A DNA stretch of 64,000 bases from Lewinellaceae bacterium (GCA_020636275.1 JACJYD010000003.1:286540-350539); one strand, 5' to 3'; shown: positions 18,480 to 26,658, counted from the stretch's first letter. A program made the numbers and translations. Notes: generated by a model not told the origin, from the sequence alone.

Positions 18480-19391
18480 TCAGGAGAAGAAGGCTCCGGC
18501 GATTTCCGCGGCAAGACGGGCATTGTGGAGCACCAGCTGGATATTTGCCCGCAAACTGGCCCCATCCGTTTGCCGTTCTATTTCTGCCAGCAGGAAAGGG
18601 GTGAGGTCTTTCCCGGAGATCTTTCGGGTTGTGGCTATTTCCAGCGCTTTTTCGATAACCGATTCCATCTTGCCGTATTCCAGCGCCTCTGCTTCCGGGA
18701 TCGGATTGGCGATTACGATTCCGGAAGGATGGGGCAATTGCCAGTGATTTTTCAGGATGGCCGACAATTCGGCTGGGGTTTGGGCACTCATTTCAAGGTT
18801 GAGCCCGCTTGTTCGGCTGAAAAATGCCGGGAATTCAGTCGTTTGGTACCCAACGACCGGTACGCCGGCCGTTTCGAGGTATTCGAGGGTGAGGGGCAGA
18901 TCGAGGATGGATTTGGCGCCTGCACAAACGACGGCCACTGGAGTTTGGCTCAATTCGCGCAGGTCGGCTGAAATGTCGAAAGAATTCGGGGCATCGCGGT
19001 GAACCCCGCCGATCCCACCCGTGGCAAAGATGCGGATGCCGGCCATATGAGCGATCAGCATGGTGGCGGCGACGGTCGTGGCGCCGTCGAGTTGCCGGGC
19101 AGCCACATAGCCGATATCCCGGCGGCTGGTCTTATGGACCCTTTGCCCTTGCCGGCCCAGGTAATCGATCTCGTCGGGGGTGAGCCCTACCTTAATCGCG
19201 CCACCCACCAGAGCGATGGTGGCGGGGACCGCGCCGTTTTCGCGCACGGCATTCTCAACGCGCACCGCCGTTTCCACATTTCGGGGGTAGGGCATTCCAT
19301 GAGTAATGATCGTACTTTCCAGGGCGACTACCGGTTTATTTTGCCGGAGGGCCGAGGCGATCTCGGGAAGTAACACAGGGGAGAGAGGCAT
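18480..19391 (-). CDS. psuG: Pseudouridine-5'-phosphate glycosidase (PsuG)
   Basis: 303 residues, full length for the IndA/PsuG family. It cleaves pseudouridine 5'-phosphate to uracil and ribose 5-phosphate. The hallmarks are present: VVALESTIITHGMPYPRN, VPATIALVGGAIKVGL, SRRDIGYV, GATTVAATMLIAHMAGIRIF, ATGGIGGVHR, VVCAGAKSILD and VVGYQTTEFPAFF. It starts 5 bases after the stop of the receiver-CRP regulator, so translation may be coupled. The usual partner, a PfkB-type pseudouridine kinase (PsuK), is not in the window. Confidence 0.94.
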   Translation of the reverse strand: MPLSPVLLPEIASALRQNKPVVALESTIITHGMPYPRNVETAVRVENAVRENGAVPATIALVGGAIKVGLTPDEIDYLGRQGQRVHKTSRRDIGYVAARQLDGATTVAATMLIAHMAGIRIFATGGIGGVHRDAPNSFDISADLRELSQTPVAVVCAGAKSILDLPLTLEYLETAGVPVVGYQTTEFPAFFSRTSGLNLEMSAQTPAELSAILKNHWQLPHPSGIVIANPIPEAEALEYGKMESVIEKALEIATTRKISGKDLTPFLLAEIERQTDGASLRANIQLVLHNARLAAEIAGAFFS

Positions 19392-19396
19392 CGTTG

Positions 19397-20446
19397 CTAA
19401 TTATTGGCCAGTGCCCACAACTTCTTTGCATCCAGCAGCTGCACGCAATCGGTTCCGAGGCTGATGGCCTTTTCCCGGTCGAGGTCCCGAAGGGCGATGG
19501 TAAAGTTCAACTTGGCGATATGCGCCCGCGACTGGATCGTTTCGAGGGAAATGGTATCGGAATGATTTTCTCCGGAGGTGGGGCAGAGCTCGAGGATCAT
19601 TTCTGCGACGGTCCTTTGAGTGAGTTTTTGGACCATCCGATGCAATTGCATCTCCTGTTCCTTCACCTGGTTGGCCAGCAATTGGATAAATCGGATCGAG
19701 AAAGTACGGTTGTAGAGAAGAAGCAGGAAAAAATCATTTTTCGGGATCGGGAACACTTCGACGGGTTCAAGCGCTTCGGCACGATGGCGGTATGTAGTAC
19801 CCTGGATCAGTGCTTTATATCCGAAGAACCCTCCTTTTTCATAGAGGATGGAAACAGCGGCTTCCGTACCCGCTTCGGGCCGGAAGAGGCGAACTTTTCC
19901 CGAGGCCAGGAAATAGAGGTATTCCGGGGTTTCATTTTCCTGGAAAATAATCTGGCCTTCCGCAAATTGAACCAGGCTGGACGGATCGGTTAGGAGGGGC
20001 AGCCCACCTTCCTGGCGGGCCTGAAAGAAAAACGATTTCAATCCTTCAAAAGAGCGGGGGAAGGGTTGTTTGAGCAAATGGCTTTTATGGAGGCGTACCT
20101 GGATGGCTCGCAGCAGGTCCTGTTCTTCAAACGGTTTGGTCAGGTAATCATCGGCCCCGAGTTGCATCCCTCTTCGAATGTCGGCTTTATCGGCGCGGGC
20201 GGTGAGAAAAATAAAGGGAATGGCGGCGGTTTCCGGGTGCCTGCCCAGGGTGGTGAGCACTTCATAGCCATCCATACCCGGCATCATGATGTCGCAAAGG
20301 ATCAGGTCGGGCTGTTCGGCAAGGGCCATCTGGATGCCGGACGTTCCATCCGAAGCGGAAATAACATGGTAGTTACACAACTCGAGCAGTTCGTGTAAAT
20401 TTTCGCGTACTTCCAAGTGATCTTCTATGACGAGGATCTTGTGCAT
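19397..20446 (-). CDS. Response regulator: receiver fused to CRP/FNR-type cNMP-binding and HTH domains
   Basis: 349 residues. Receiver at 1-120 with acidic D9, phospho-acceptor D52 (ILCDIMMPGMDG), T82 and K104. A cyclic-nucleotide-binding-fold domain follows at about 145-265 (FAEGQIIFQENETPEYLYFL, SGKVRLF, FGYKALIQ), then a C-terminal winged-helix region at about 270-345 (LTQRTVAEMILELC, TIQSRAHIAKLNFTIALRDL). It combines phosphorelay input with a CRP-like output. No sensor kinase is adjacent. The next gene, psuG, lies 5 bases downstream. Ligand and targets are unknown. Confidence 0.9.
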   Translation of the reverse strand: MHKILVIEDHLEVRENLHELLELCNYHVISASDGTSGIQMALAEQPDLILCDIMMPGMDGYEVLTTLGRHPETAAIPFIFLTARADKADIRRGMQLGADDYLTKPFEEQDLLRAIQVRLHKSHLLKQPFPRSFEGLKSFFFQARQEGGLPLLTDPSSLVQFAEGQIIFQENETPEYLYFLASGKVRLFRPEAGTEAAVSILYEKGGFFGYKALIQGTTYRHRAEALEPVEVFPIPKNDFFLLLLYNRTFSIRFIQLLANQVKEQEMQLHRMVQKLTQRTVAEMILELCPTSGENHSDTISLETIQSRAHIAKLNFTIALRDLDREKAISLGTDCVQLLDAKKLWALANN

Positions 20447-20827
20447 TGGGATACGACCGGTTAGGGTAAAAGTCGCTCTTTTTATTCTCGACCTTCTGCT
20501 CGCCTGGCGAGCAGAGCGGTTCTCAAATTAAATGATCTCGACCATAAAATTGCTCAAATTTTTGATTTCATACTTCCTTTTGGGCAGAAAAAAACGGGCA
20601 GAAAATGCCTTTTTTCCGTTCAAATTTCGAGGTGTAATTTAAGTGTTTCGTAATCAATGCCTTGCAAGATTTTTGTTTTAAGGAATAAAATTTCTTGTCC
20701 GGAAAAGCCTGCCAATGACTAAAATCATATCCTTGAATGATGATAATCAATACTTTTTTATTCCGGGAAAGATACATTATGGGCATCGAATCAAGGGAGT
20801 GGTCATTACTTAAAAAGGAGGGTCATC
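20447..20827. other. Divergent intergenic region (381 bp)
   Basis: AT-rich, no ORF of interest. It holds the palindrome at 20495-20515, given separately. No TAnnTTTG match was found for either flanking gene. Confidence 0.4.
20495..20515. repeat. Perfect 10-bp-arm palindrome upstream of the receiver-CRP gene
   Basis: TCTGCTCGCC / GGCGAGCAGA around a single T, 49 bases upstream of the regulator's start. It could be an operator or a leader hairpin. Confidence 0.5.
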
Positions 20828-21337
20828 ATGATAGGGGTGATCATATTCTCCGTATTCATTTTATTGATTGCGACGCTCTTGTTGTTACCGCTGGAGGTTG
20901 AGGTCAATAGTGAGAGAGGTATATACCGGGCGGACATCCGGGGGCTGTTATATTTCCGACTGTTGCCGGGGAGCAAAGGGTGGAAGGTTCTTCTTCGCTT
21001 GTTCTGGTGGGAACGCGACCTGACCGCCTGGATTTGGAGGGCAGGAAAGAGGAAGAAGGCGAAGAAACCTGGAAAGCGGGTATGGAAGATGCGCCCGGCA
21101 ACAGCTTGGAAAAATTGGAGGAAATTGTACCGGCTAATAGCAAGTTTCCAATTCAGGCGGTTTCGCCTGATCGTAGATACCGACGACTTCATTCTGAATG
21201 CCTATTTGTTTCCCATCGTGAACTTCCTCTGCCGCAAGAACCGGTACGTGGCGATCAACTTCATGGGGGAGAATTCGGTAGACATTTACCTGACGAACCG
21301 AATTTGGAGAGTAGTATGGGCCCTGATCCGTAAGTGA
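20828..21337 (+). CDS. Membrane-anchored DUF2953/YtfI-like protein
   Basis: 169 residues. One N-terminal membrane helix (MIGVIIFSVFILLIATLLLL), a beta-like stretch (LEVEVNSERGIYRADIRGLL), a highly basic linker (RAGKRKKAKKPGKRVWK) and a C-terminal half with VDTDDFILNAYLFPIVNFL and RYVAINFMGENSVDIYL. That order (anchor, basic linker, 'D-TDD', '-N-Y') matches the DUF2953 family to which B. subtilis YtfI belongs. It is followed 34 bases later by a GerW/YtfJ homolog, the same pairing as ytfI-ytfJ in Bacillus. The context supports the call more strongly than the sequence does. Confidence 0.6.
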   Translation: MIGVIIFSVFILLIATLLLLPLEVEVNSERGIYRADIRGLLYFRLLPGSKGWKVLLRLFWWERDLTAWIWRAGKRKKAKKPGKRVWKMRPATAWKNWRKLYRLIASFQFRRFRLIVDTDDFILNAYLFPIVNFLCRKNRYVAINFMGENSVDIYLTNRIWRVVWALIRK

Positions 21338-21371
21338 AAAATATTATTTATAAACCCAAAAATCACAGTCT

Positions 21372-21749
21372 ATGAAATTGTTGAATATGGATGAAGTGCT
21401 GGGCAAAGTCACAGACTTTATCAAAAACGAAGTAAAAACGGAGGCCATTATCGGTCAGCCCTTCAAACTCGGCGAATTTGATTGCGTACCCGTGATCCGC
21501 GTCGGGATCGGATTCGGGTCGGGAGAAATGGAAGGCGAAGCTCCCAAAACGGGACATGGCGACCTGGGTGGCGCCGGCGCCGGCCTGGGCATGGAGCCCC
21601 TTGGATTCCTGGTGTCGAGAGGCGAAGAGATCACTTTTGTCAATACCAAATTGAACAAAGGCATTACAGCTGCATTCGAAAAAGTACCCGAACTGATCGA
21701 GAGATACATGGAGAGCCGGGTCCAGGAAAAAGATGCTGTTCCGGCATAA
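21372..21749 (+). CDS. GerW (YtfJ) family protein
   Basis: 125 residues. MDEVLGKVTDFIKNEVKTEAIIGQPF, then a central Gly-rich block (VGIGFGSGEMEG, GHGDLGGAGAGLGMEPLGFL) and VNTKLNKG. In Bacillus, YtfJ/GerW is a forespore protein needed for germination. Homologs also occur in non-sporulating bacteria, where the role is not established. This organism would not sporulate, so 'sporulation' should not be transferred. Soluble; no signal peptide. It forms a two-gene unit with the DUF2953-like gene. Confidence 0.85.
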   Translation: MKLLNMDEVLGKVTDFIKNEVKTEAIIGQPFKLGEFDCVPVIRVGIGFGSGEMEGEAPKTGHGDLGGAGAGLGMEPLGFLVSRGEEITFVNTKLNKGITAAFEKVPELIERYMESRVQEKDAVPA

Positions 21750-21863
21750 TTTCCTTCCCCCCCTCGGATCCCCGTAATTTCCGAATGATGACGGTCTCAA
21801 AACGGGCGGTGGACCAGACGGTCCGTTGCCCGTTTTTTATCCTGGAGGGCGTCCCGAATTTTG

Positions 21864-21871
21864 TATGTTTG
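21864..21871 (+). promoter_or_regulatory. -7 box TATGTTTG for the methyltransferase gene
   Basis: Matches TAnnTTTG, 20 bases before the ATG at 21891. Its position supports that start over the upstream in-frame ATG at 21861. Confidence 0.5.
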
Positions 21872-21890
21872 TTCCGGAAAAGCACTGTTC

Positions 21891-22694
21891 ATGTACGAAT
21901 TTCACCGGAATAAGCAGCAGTATTTCGATTTTCAATACCAGACGGCGCGCGATTATATCCTTCCTTTCATCGAGCAAAAAATGCCGGTTGGACAGGGGTT
22001 GCGGGTATTGGAGATCGGTTGCGGCGAAGCAGGCGTTCTGAAGGCCTTTCTCGAACGCGGTTGCGTCTGTACCGGCGTGGACCTGCAGCCGTCCCGCATC
22101 GAAACGGCCAAGGCATTGCTGGCCGAAGACTACCTGGCGGGGCGCATCCGCTTTTTTTCCAAGGATATTTACAACGCCGATCCGGAAGCCGATTTCGGCT
22201 ACCTGTTCGATATTATTTTATTGAAAGATGTGATCGAGCACATTCACGACCAGGGGCGGTTCATGCGCCGCATGGGCGATTTTCTGGCGCCGGGAGGCAG
22301 GGTCTTCTTTGGGTTCCCGCCCTGGCAAATGCCCTATGGGGGCCACCAGCAGATCTGCGATACCCGATTGCTGGCCGTTCTGCCATACTACCACCTGCTG
22401 CCCGCACGGGCCTACCGGTTCGTACTTGAACTGTCGGAAAAGAATCCACAGAAGGTCGCCGACCTGATGGAGATCCATGAAACGGGTATTTCCATCGAGC
22501 GATTCGAGCGGGTCGTTAAGGCCTCGGGGTTTCGCTGGGTATCGCGCCGGTATTACCTGATCAACCCGATCTACCGGTTCAAATTCGGGTTGAAACCGAG
22601 GGAACAGTGGGGGTTCATCGCCCGCATTCCCTATCTTCGCAACTTCCTGACCACCTGTATGTATTACCTCGTCGAAAGGGAAACCCTGAAATGA
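21891..22694 (+). CDS. Class I SAM-dependent methyltransferase
   Basis: 267 residues. The start at MYEFHRNKQQYF is chosen because a -7 box overlaps the longer version. Rossmann motif I is VLEIGCGEAGVLKAFLE, acidic loop II is CTGVDLQP, and motif IV is DIILLKDVIEHIHD, followed by FLAPGGRVFFGFPPW. The C-terminal about 100 residues (YGGHQQICDTRLLAVLPYYHLLP) carry many aromatics, as in methyltransferases acting on lipids, glycans or quinone-like substrates. The substrate is unknown. The gene ends in TGA, which is the first base pair of a palindrome. Confidence 0.88.
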   Translation: MYEFHRNKQQYFDFQYQTARDYILPFIEQKMPVGQGLRVLEIGCGEAGVLKAFLERGCVCTGVDLQPSRIETAKALLAEDYLAGRIRFFSKDIYNADPEADFGYLFDIILLKDVIEHIHDQGRFMRRMGDFLAPGGRVFFGFPPWQMPYGGHQQICDTRLLAVLPYYHLLPARAYRFVLELSEKNPQKVADLMEIHETGISIERFERVVKASGFRWVSRRYYLINPIYRFKFGLKPREQWGFIARIPYLRNFLTTCMYYLVERETLK

Positions 22695-22715
22695 GTACTT
22701 TGTAAACAAAGTACT
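22694..22715. repeat. Palindrome AGTACTTTGT/ACAAAGTACT
   Basis: Perfect 10-bp arms with an AA spacer, starting at the methyltransferase stop codon. A very similar palindrome with the same right flank (CTTTYxAAATTTAA) occurs at 48998-49017. A half-copy (TTTACAAAGTA) lies at 22818-22828. Confidence 0.7.
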
Positions 22716-22728
22716 TTTCTAAATTTAA

Positions 22729-22765
22729 TAACACATCCAGCGGGCGCAGCCCGCTGGATGTGTTA
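22729..22765. repeat. GCA-triloop palindrome, copy 1
   Basis: Perfect 17-bp arms (left arm TAACACATCCAGCGGGC) around the loop GCA. The apex GCGGGC-GCA-GCCCGC is identical to the next copy, but the outer stem differs. Confidence 0.85.
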
Positions 22766-22766
22766 C

Positions 22767-22807
22767 TAAATCCGGATGTGCGGGCGCAGCCCGCACATCC
22801 GGATTTA
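22767..22807. repeat. GCA-triloop palindrome, copy 2
   Basis: Perfect 19-bp arms (left arm TAAATCCGGATGTGCGGGC) around GCA. It lies one base after copy 1. The tandem pair sits between the methyltransferase and thioesterase genes. Confidence 0.85.
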
Positions 22808-22827
22808 ATAAGTTAATTTACAAAGTA

Positions 22828-23577
22828 ATGAGTACAATGGAAAAGATCGGACTATATCCTTTTACCGTACAGCCTTACCAGGTCGATTTTCAGCAAAAGA
22901 TCACCCTGATGGGGTTGGGGCACTACCTGCTGGAGAGCGCCGGCATTCACGCCGATCAGCGGGAGTTCGGGCTCCGCGACCTGCTCAAGCGCGGGAAAGG
23001 TTGGTTCCTCACCCGCCTGGCCATCCAGATGGACGCCTATCCACTCCAATATGAAAAGATCTGGATCGAAACCTGGGTGAAGGAGGTCGGCGATGTGTTC
23101 ACCAGCCGGAATTTTCACGTGCTCAACGCCAGTAAGGAAGTGATCGGTGGGGCGAGTTCTTCCTGGGCCATGATCGATCTGCGAACCCGCCGGCCCGAAT
23201 TTTTGAAAAACCAGCTGGGCACGGAACACGTGGCCGGGGATAAGCCTTCCCTGCTGGAGGCCACGGAAAAAGTGCCGCCCCTCCAGCCGGAGGCGACCGA
23301 GCGAAGCCGTTATCGCGTGGCATACAGCGACCTGGATATCATGCGGCACGTCAATAGCATCCGCTATATTCAATGGATGCTGGACCTGTTTCCCCTTTCC
23401 CTGTTCGAAGAAAAACACGTTTCCCGGCTGGACATCAACTACATGGCCGAGACGGTTTTCGGACAAGAAGTTGAGTTCCGGTTCGAACCCCGGACTCCCG
23501 GGCAGGAGTATCTGATAGAGATCGGTAAAGCGGAAGAAGGCGGGCCGGTGTGCCGCGGACGGGTGCGCTGGGCGTAA
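22828..23577 (+). CDS. Acyl-ACP thioesterase-family protein
   Basis: 249 residues forming a double hot-dog fold: an N-terminal half (YQVDFQQKITLMGLGHYLLESAGIHADQ, WFLTRLAIQMDAYPLQYEKI, SRNFHVLNASKEVIGGASSSWAMIDL) and a C-terminal half with the active-site-type strand RVAYSDLDIMRHVNSIRYIQWMLD. That D-x-N pattern (here with H-V-N) is characteristic of acyl-ACP thioesterases, which release free fatty acids. Soluble. It lies downstream of tandem palindromes and ends in a bidirectional terminator shared with the Thx gene. Confidence 0.88.
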   Translation: MSTMEKIGLYPFTVQPYQVDFQQKITLMGLGHYLLESAGIHADQREFGLRDLLKRGKGWFLTRLAIQMDAYPLQYEKIWIETWVKEVGDVFTSRNFHVLNASKEVIGGASSSWAMIDLRTRRPEFLKNQLGTEHVAGDKPSLLEATEKVPPLQPEATERSRYRVAYSDLDIMRHVNSIRYIQWMLDLFPLSLFEEKHVSRLDINYMAETVFGQEVEFRFEPRTPGQEYLIEIGKAEEGGPVCRGRVRWA

Positions 23578-23612
23578 ATAAAAAGGGGGGACGAATGCCC
23601 CCCTTTTTATTT
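23576..23612. terminator. Bidirectional terminator between thioesterase and Thx genes
   Basis: Stem AAATAAAAAGGGGGG / CCCCCCTTTTTATTT with a 7-base loop. It overlaps both stop codons. Confidence 0.85.
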
Positions 23613-23739
23613 AGCGAGGTTGCTGCTTCGGTATGGAATCCAGCTTCGGCTGTGGTTTGTTGTTTTTCTTGGTGCGCGTTTTTCCGTGCGAACCTCTCCA
23701 AAGCTTGCCTCTGGTCGATCTTTTATCGCCTTTACCCAT
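23611..23739 (-). CDS. 30S ribosomal protein Thx family
   Basis: 42 residues, too short for usual ORF cut-offs. The translation starts MGKGDKRSTRGKLWRGSHGK and continues TRTKKNNKPQPKLDSIPKQQ. The MGKGDK-RGK-G-G start and very basic composition fit the Thx protein (S31e/PSRP4-like) as found in Bacteroidota. It would bind 16S rRNA in the head of the 30S subunit. A -7 box TATATTTG (minus strand, 23779-23772) lies 33 bases upstream of the start. It faces the thioesterase gene tail to tail. Confidence 0.82.
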   Translation of the reverse strand: MGKGDKRSTRGKLWRGSHGKTRTKKNNKPQPKLDSIPKQQPR

Positions 23740-23771
23740 TGCGTTGATTATTTTGGTTAAAAAAAGAATAT

Positions 23772-23779
23772 CAAATATA
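23772..23779 (-). promoter_or_regulatory. -7 box TATATTTG for the Thx gene
   Basis: TATATTTG on the minus strand, 33 bases from the Thx start codon. Confidence 0.5.
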
Positions 23780-23818
23780 GTAAAAGAAGTATAACAAGAC
23801 GCCTAATGGAGCTTTGTT

Positions 23819-25366
23819 TTACTTCTTAAAGCGCGCCAGCTCATCTGCGATCTTGCGATCGTTCGACAGGCGGGGCACCTTGTTCTGTCCGCCGAGCTTC
23901 CCCTGTGTTTTCATGTAATTCCGGAAGGCGTCGCGCTGAAGGGGCGTCACCACGGCCGGCCGCAGGATCTTTCCCTCGATCAGATCGCGGTAATAGATGT
24001 TCTGTTCCATCAGCGCCTGGTCGAGTGCTTTTTCAAATGCGGCCAGGTTTTCCGGGGCCTGTTCAAATTCCATCAGCCATTCATGGTAGGGGAGGCCGCC
24101 TTCCGGTGGGGTCACCTGCGGCGCCACCGTAAACTCGACCACTTTAACGGAAGTGCCCGCCGTTGCCTGGGCAAAGGCTTCTTCGACCTCCTTGCCGATG
24201 ACGTGCTCCCCGAAAGCCGAGATGAAGTGCTTGGTGCGGCCCGTCACGACAATGCGGTAGGGCGATTTGGAGACGAAGCGCACCGTGTCGCCGAGATTGT
24301 ACCCCCAAAGCCCTGCGTTTGAATTGACGATCAGGGCATAATTGACGCCCACTTCAACCTCTTCCAGGGAGTACCGCCTGGGGTCTTCCCGGAAGATCTC
24401 GTCGGCAGGCACAAATTCGAAGAAGATACCCGATTGGACGTTGAGCAACAGGCCGGGATCGTTGGGGTCGTCCTGGAAGGCCAGAAAACCTTCCGAGGCC
24501 GGATAGGTTTCCACGCTGTCGATCCGCTTGCCGACGAGTTCTTCCAGGGTGTTCCGGTACGGCTCGAAATTGACTCCGCCGTAGACGAACATGGAATAGT
24601 TGGGAAAAACGTCCTTGATGTATTTTTTGCCACTGCGTTCCAGCAGGCGTTCGTAGTACATCTGTACCCAGGGTGGGATGCCGCTGATGAGGCGCATATC
24701 GCTGTGCAGCGTCTCCGCGACGATCGCTTCCACTTTCTGTTCCCAGTCCTCGATGCAGTTGGTGCTGTAACTGGGGAGTTGGTTGCCTTTGAGCCAGGCG
24801 GGCACCATATGATTGGAGATGCCGGAGAGGCGGCCGGTGAGGATGCCGTTGGTTTGGGTCAGTTCGGGGCTTCCCGAGAGGAAGATCATTTTCCCATCCA
24901 TCCACTGCCCTTTTCCGGTTACGGCATAAAAATTGAACAGGGCGTTGCGGGCGGTTTGGAAATGGTTGGGCAGGCTATCCCGGGTGATGGGGATGTATTT
25001 CACCCCCGAGGTCGTGCCCGAGGTTTTCGCCAGGTATACCGGGCGGCCTTTCCAAAGCACATTTTCTTCGCCGCCGACCATTCGATCGATATACGGCCGC
25101 AGGCCCTCATAGTCGCGAATAGGCACCTGCCGGCGGTAGGCCTCGTAGGAGGAGCCGGCTTCCAGGCGGTGGTCTCTGCCGAAGGCGGTCTGTGCCACCC
25201 CCTGCATGAGCGAATGGAAGACCTGTTTCTGGGCATTGACGGCTTCGCCCGACCAACGCCGGATATCCCGGGCGATCTTATTGGCGAAGGGACGAATAAG
25301 TGCGGATTTCCAACCCATAATAGCATGTTTTAACCGGATGGCGAACGTTGGCTGCCGGCCGGTCAT
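23819..25366 (-). CDS. GH3 family acyl-acid-amido synthetase-like protein
   Basis: 515 residues. Adenylate-forming (ANL) enzyme of the GH3 auxin-responsive family; the plant members join amino acids to hormone acids. Seen here: YLAKTSGTTSGVKYIPITRDSL (phosphate-binding loop), FLSGSPELTQTNGILTGRLSGI, the ATP-motif-like VYGGVNFEPYRNTLEE, SVETYPASEGFLAFQ, VNYALIVNSNAGLWGYNLGDTVRF and VVTGRTKHFISAFGEHV. The bacterial function is unknown. The start may be 25366 or the internal ATG 25318 (MGWKSAL). It follows the SDR gene by 6 bases, so the two are co-transcribed. Confidence 0.9.
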   Translation of the reverse strand: MTGRQPTFAIRLKHAIMGWKSALIRPFANKIARDIRRWSGEAVNAQKQVFHSLMQGVAQTAFGRDHRLEAGSSYEAYRRQVPIRDYEGLRPYIDRMVGGEENVLWKGRPVYLAKTSGTTSGVKYIPITRDSLPNHFQTARNALFNFYAVTGKGQWMDGKMIFLSGSPELTQTNGILTGRLSGISNHMVPAWLKGNQLPSYSTNCIEDWEQKVEAIVAETLHSDMRLISGIPPWVQMYYERLLERSGKKYIKDVFPNYSMFVYGGVNFEPYRNTLEELVGKRIDSVETYPASEGFLAFQDDPNDPGLLLNVQSGIFFEFVPADEIFREDPRRYSLEEVEVGVNYALIVNSNAGLWGYNLGDTVRFVSKSPYRIVVTGRTKHFISAFGEHVIGKEVEEAFAQATAGTSVKVVEFTVAPQVTPPEGGLPYHEWLMEFEQAPENLAAFEKALDQALMEQNIYYRDLIEGKILRPAVVTPLQRDAFRNYMKTQGKLGGQNKVPRLSNDRKIADELARFKK

Positions 25367-25372
25367 TAAATT

Positions 25373-26077
25373 TTAAGGCAAGTCCCCTAACTGCGGCCGG
25401 ACGATAATATCCTCCACCACCGCCGCCGGGCTCATCGACCAGGCGCTCCACACCGCGATGGCGATATCGCCGGCCTGCATGAGCCGGTCTTCGGGGAAGG
25501 GGGCGCCGGCCCAGGATGCCGACCAGGTGGCGCCAGGGTGAATGGAGGTGACCCGGATGCCTTTGTCTTTCAGTTCCTCCCGCAGATTTTTGGAAAAGCC
25601 TTGCAAGGCAAATTTGGAGATGCTGTACGACCCTCCGTTCGGGTAGGCGTTTAGGCTGGCGATGGAGCACATGTTGAAAATATGACCCCTGCCTTGCTGG
25701 AGCATAGCGGGCAGAAAAGCCCTGGTCAGGTAATAGGCGCTGAACAGGTTGACCTGGACCATCTCTTCCAGCCTGCCGTCGGGCTCCTCATGGATGGCGC
25801 CCGGCAGGAAAAGTCCGGCGTTGTTAACGAGGACGTCGACGTGTTCCCATTGGTCCAGGACCGTATGGGCGAAAGCCTGGGCATCCTCTTTTTTCTGAAG
25901 ATCGGCCGGATGGACCAACAGGCGGCAACCTGGAAATTTGTGGGCGTATACTTCCTGCATCTCCTGCAGGTCGGCTTCCCGGCGGGCGCAGACGGCCACA
26001 TCGAATCCCCGGGCGGCGAATTCATCGGCAATCGCCCGGCCGATACCTTTGGTGGCGCCCGATACAACGATATTCAT
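25373..26077 (-). CDS. Short-chain dehydrogenase/reductase
   Basis: 234 residues. The start MNIVVSGATKGIGRA is chosen because it begins directly at the Rossmann strand. TGxxxGIG motif as SGATKGIG, NNAG at VLVNNAGLFLPGA, catalytic Ser-Tyr-Lys as SIASLNAYPNGGSYSISKFA (Y and K spaced YxxxK), then TSIHPGATWSASW. It uses NAD(P)H; the substrate is unknown. The C-terminus (SMSPAAVVEDIIVRPQ) is typical of classical SDRs. It is the first gene of a two-gene unit with GH3, divergent from a Nudix gene across an 18-bp perfect palindrome. Confidence 0.92.
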   Translation of the reverse strand: MNIVVSGATKGIGRAIADEFAARGFDVAVCARREADLQEMQEVYAHKFPGCRLLVHPADLQKKEDAQAFAHTVLDQWEHVDVLVNNAGLFLPGAIHEEPDGRLEEMVQVNLFSAYYLTRAFLPAMLQQGRGHIFNMCSIASLNAYPNGGSYSISKFALQGFSKNLREELKDKGIRVTSIHPGATWSASWAGAPFPEDRLMQAGDIAIAVWSAWSMSPAAVVEDIIVRPQLGDLP

Positions 26078-26088
26078 ATTTAACTGTT

Positions 26089-26106
26089 TTACCTTCGCGA
26101 AGGTAA
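26089..26106. promoter_or_regulatory. 18-bp perfect palindrome, candidate operator
   Basis: TTACCTTCGCGAAGGTAA, with arms TTACCTTCG / CGAAGGTAA and no spacer. It lies 12 bases upstream of the SDR start, between divergent SDR and Nudix genes. Confidence 0.5.
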
Positions 26107-26205
26107 GGTTTACCCCTTCCCGGGCATTGAAATATGTCGAATTATTATTCAAATTTGTGGGCAAAATTTAAAAGGAATCTGGCGTCCGGCTCCCGGACGG
26201 CAAAT

Positions 26206-26658
26206 ATGCAGGATATGACTCCAAACCTCGGTAATATTACTGGGAAGGTCGTTTTGAAGGTTCGCCTTATCCTTTACAACAAAGGAAAGATCTTGCTTTT
26301 AAAGCAGACAAAGGACAATGGCGGCAACTACACCCTGGTGGGCGGTACGGTTGAGTCGATGGAATATGCACGCGAATCGCTGATCCGGGAAAGCCTGGAG
26401 GAGGCGGGTATCGTCCTGCGGCCGAAGGACCTCCAACTGGTGCACGTGTTGCATAAGAAAACGGCATTCAGTCAACGTATTACCTTGTATTTCAAGGCTT
26501 CGCGCTGGGAAGGCGCGCTGGCCTCCCGCGAACCGGATAAATTCAAGGAGGTGGAGTGGGTGTCGCTGGAAAAGCTGCCCAAGAACCTGACCGGGACCGT
26601 CCGTCATGTGATGAAGGAGTATCGAAAGGGCGTGTTTTATTCCGAATACCGGAAATAA
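26206..26658 (+). CDS. Nudix hydrolase
   Basis: 150 residues from the ATG at 26206 (MQDMTPNLGN). A longer frame opens at 26134, but its N-terminus is basic and disordered. The Nudix box is GGTVESMEYARESLIRESLE-EAGI, close to GX5EX7REUXEEXGU. Later: LVHVLHKKTAFSQRITLYFKA and KEVEWVSLEKLPKNLTGTV. It would cleave nucleoside diphosphates linked to another moiety; the substrate is unknown. A small hairpin (CGTCCGG-CTC-CCGGACG) lies at 26183-26199. It ends in a strong bidirectional terminator. Confidence 0.9.
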   Translation: MQDMTPNLGNITGKVVLKVRLILYNKGKILLLKQTKDNGGNYTLVGGTVESMEYARESLIRESLEEAGIVLRPKDLQLVHVLHKKTAFSQRITLYFKASRWEGALASREPDKFKEVEWVSLEKLPKNLTGTVRHVMKEYRKGVFYSEYRK

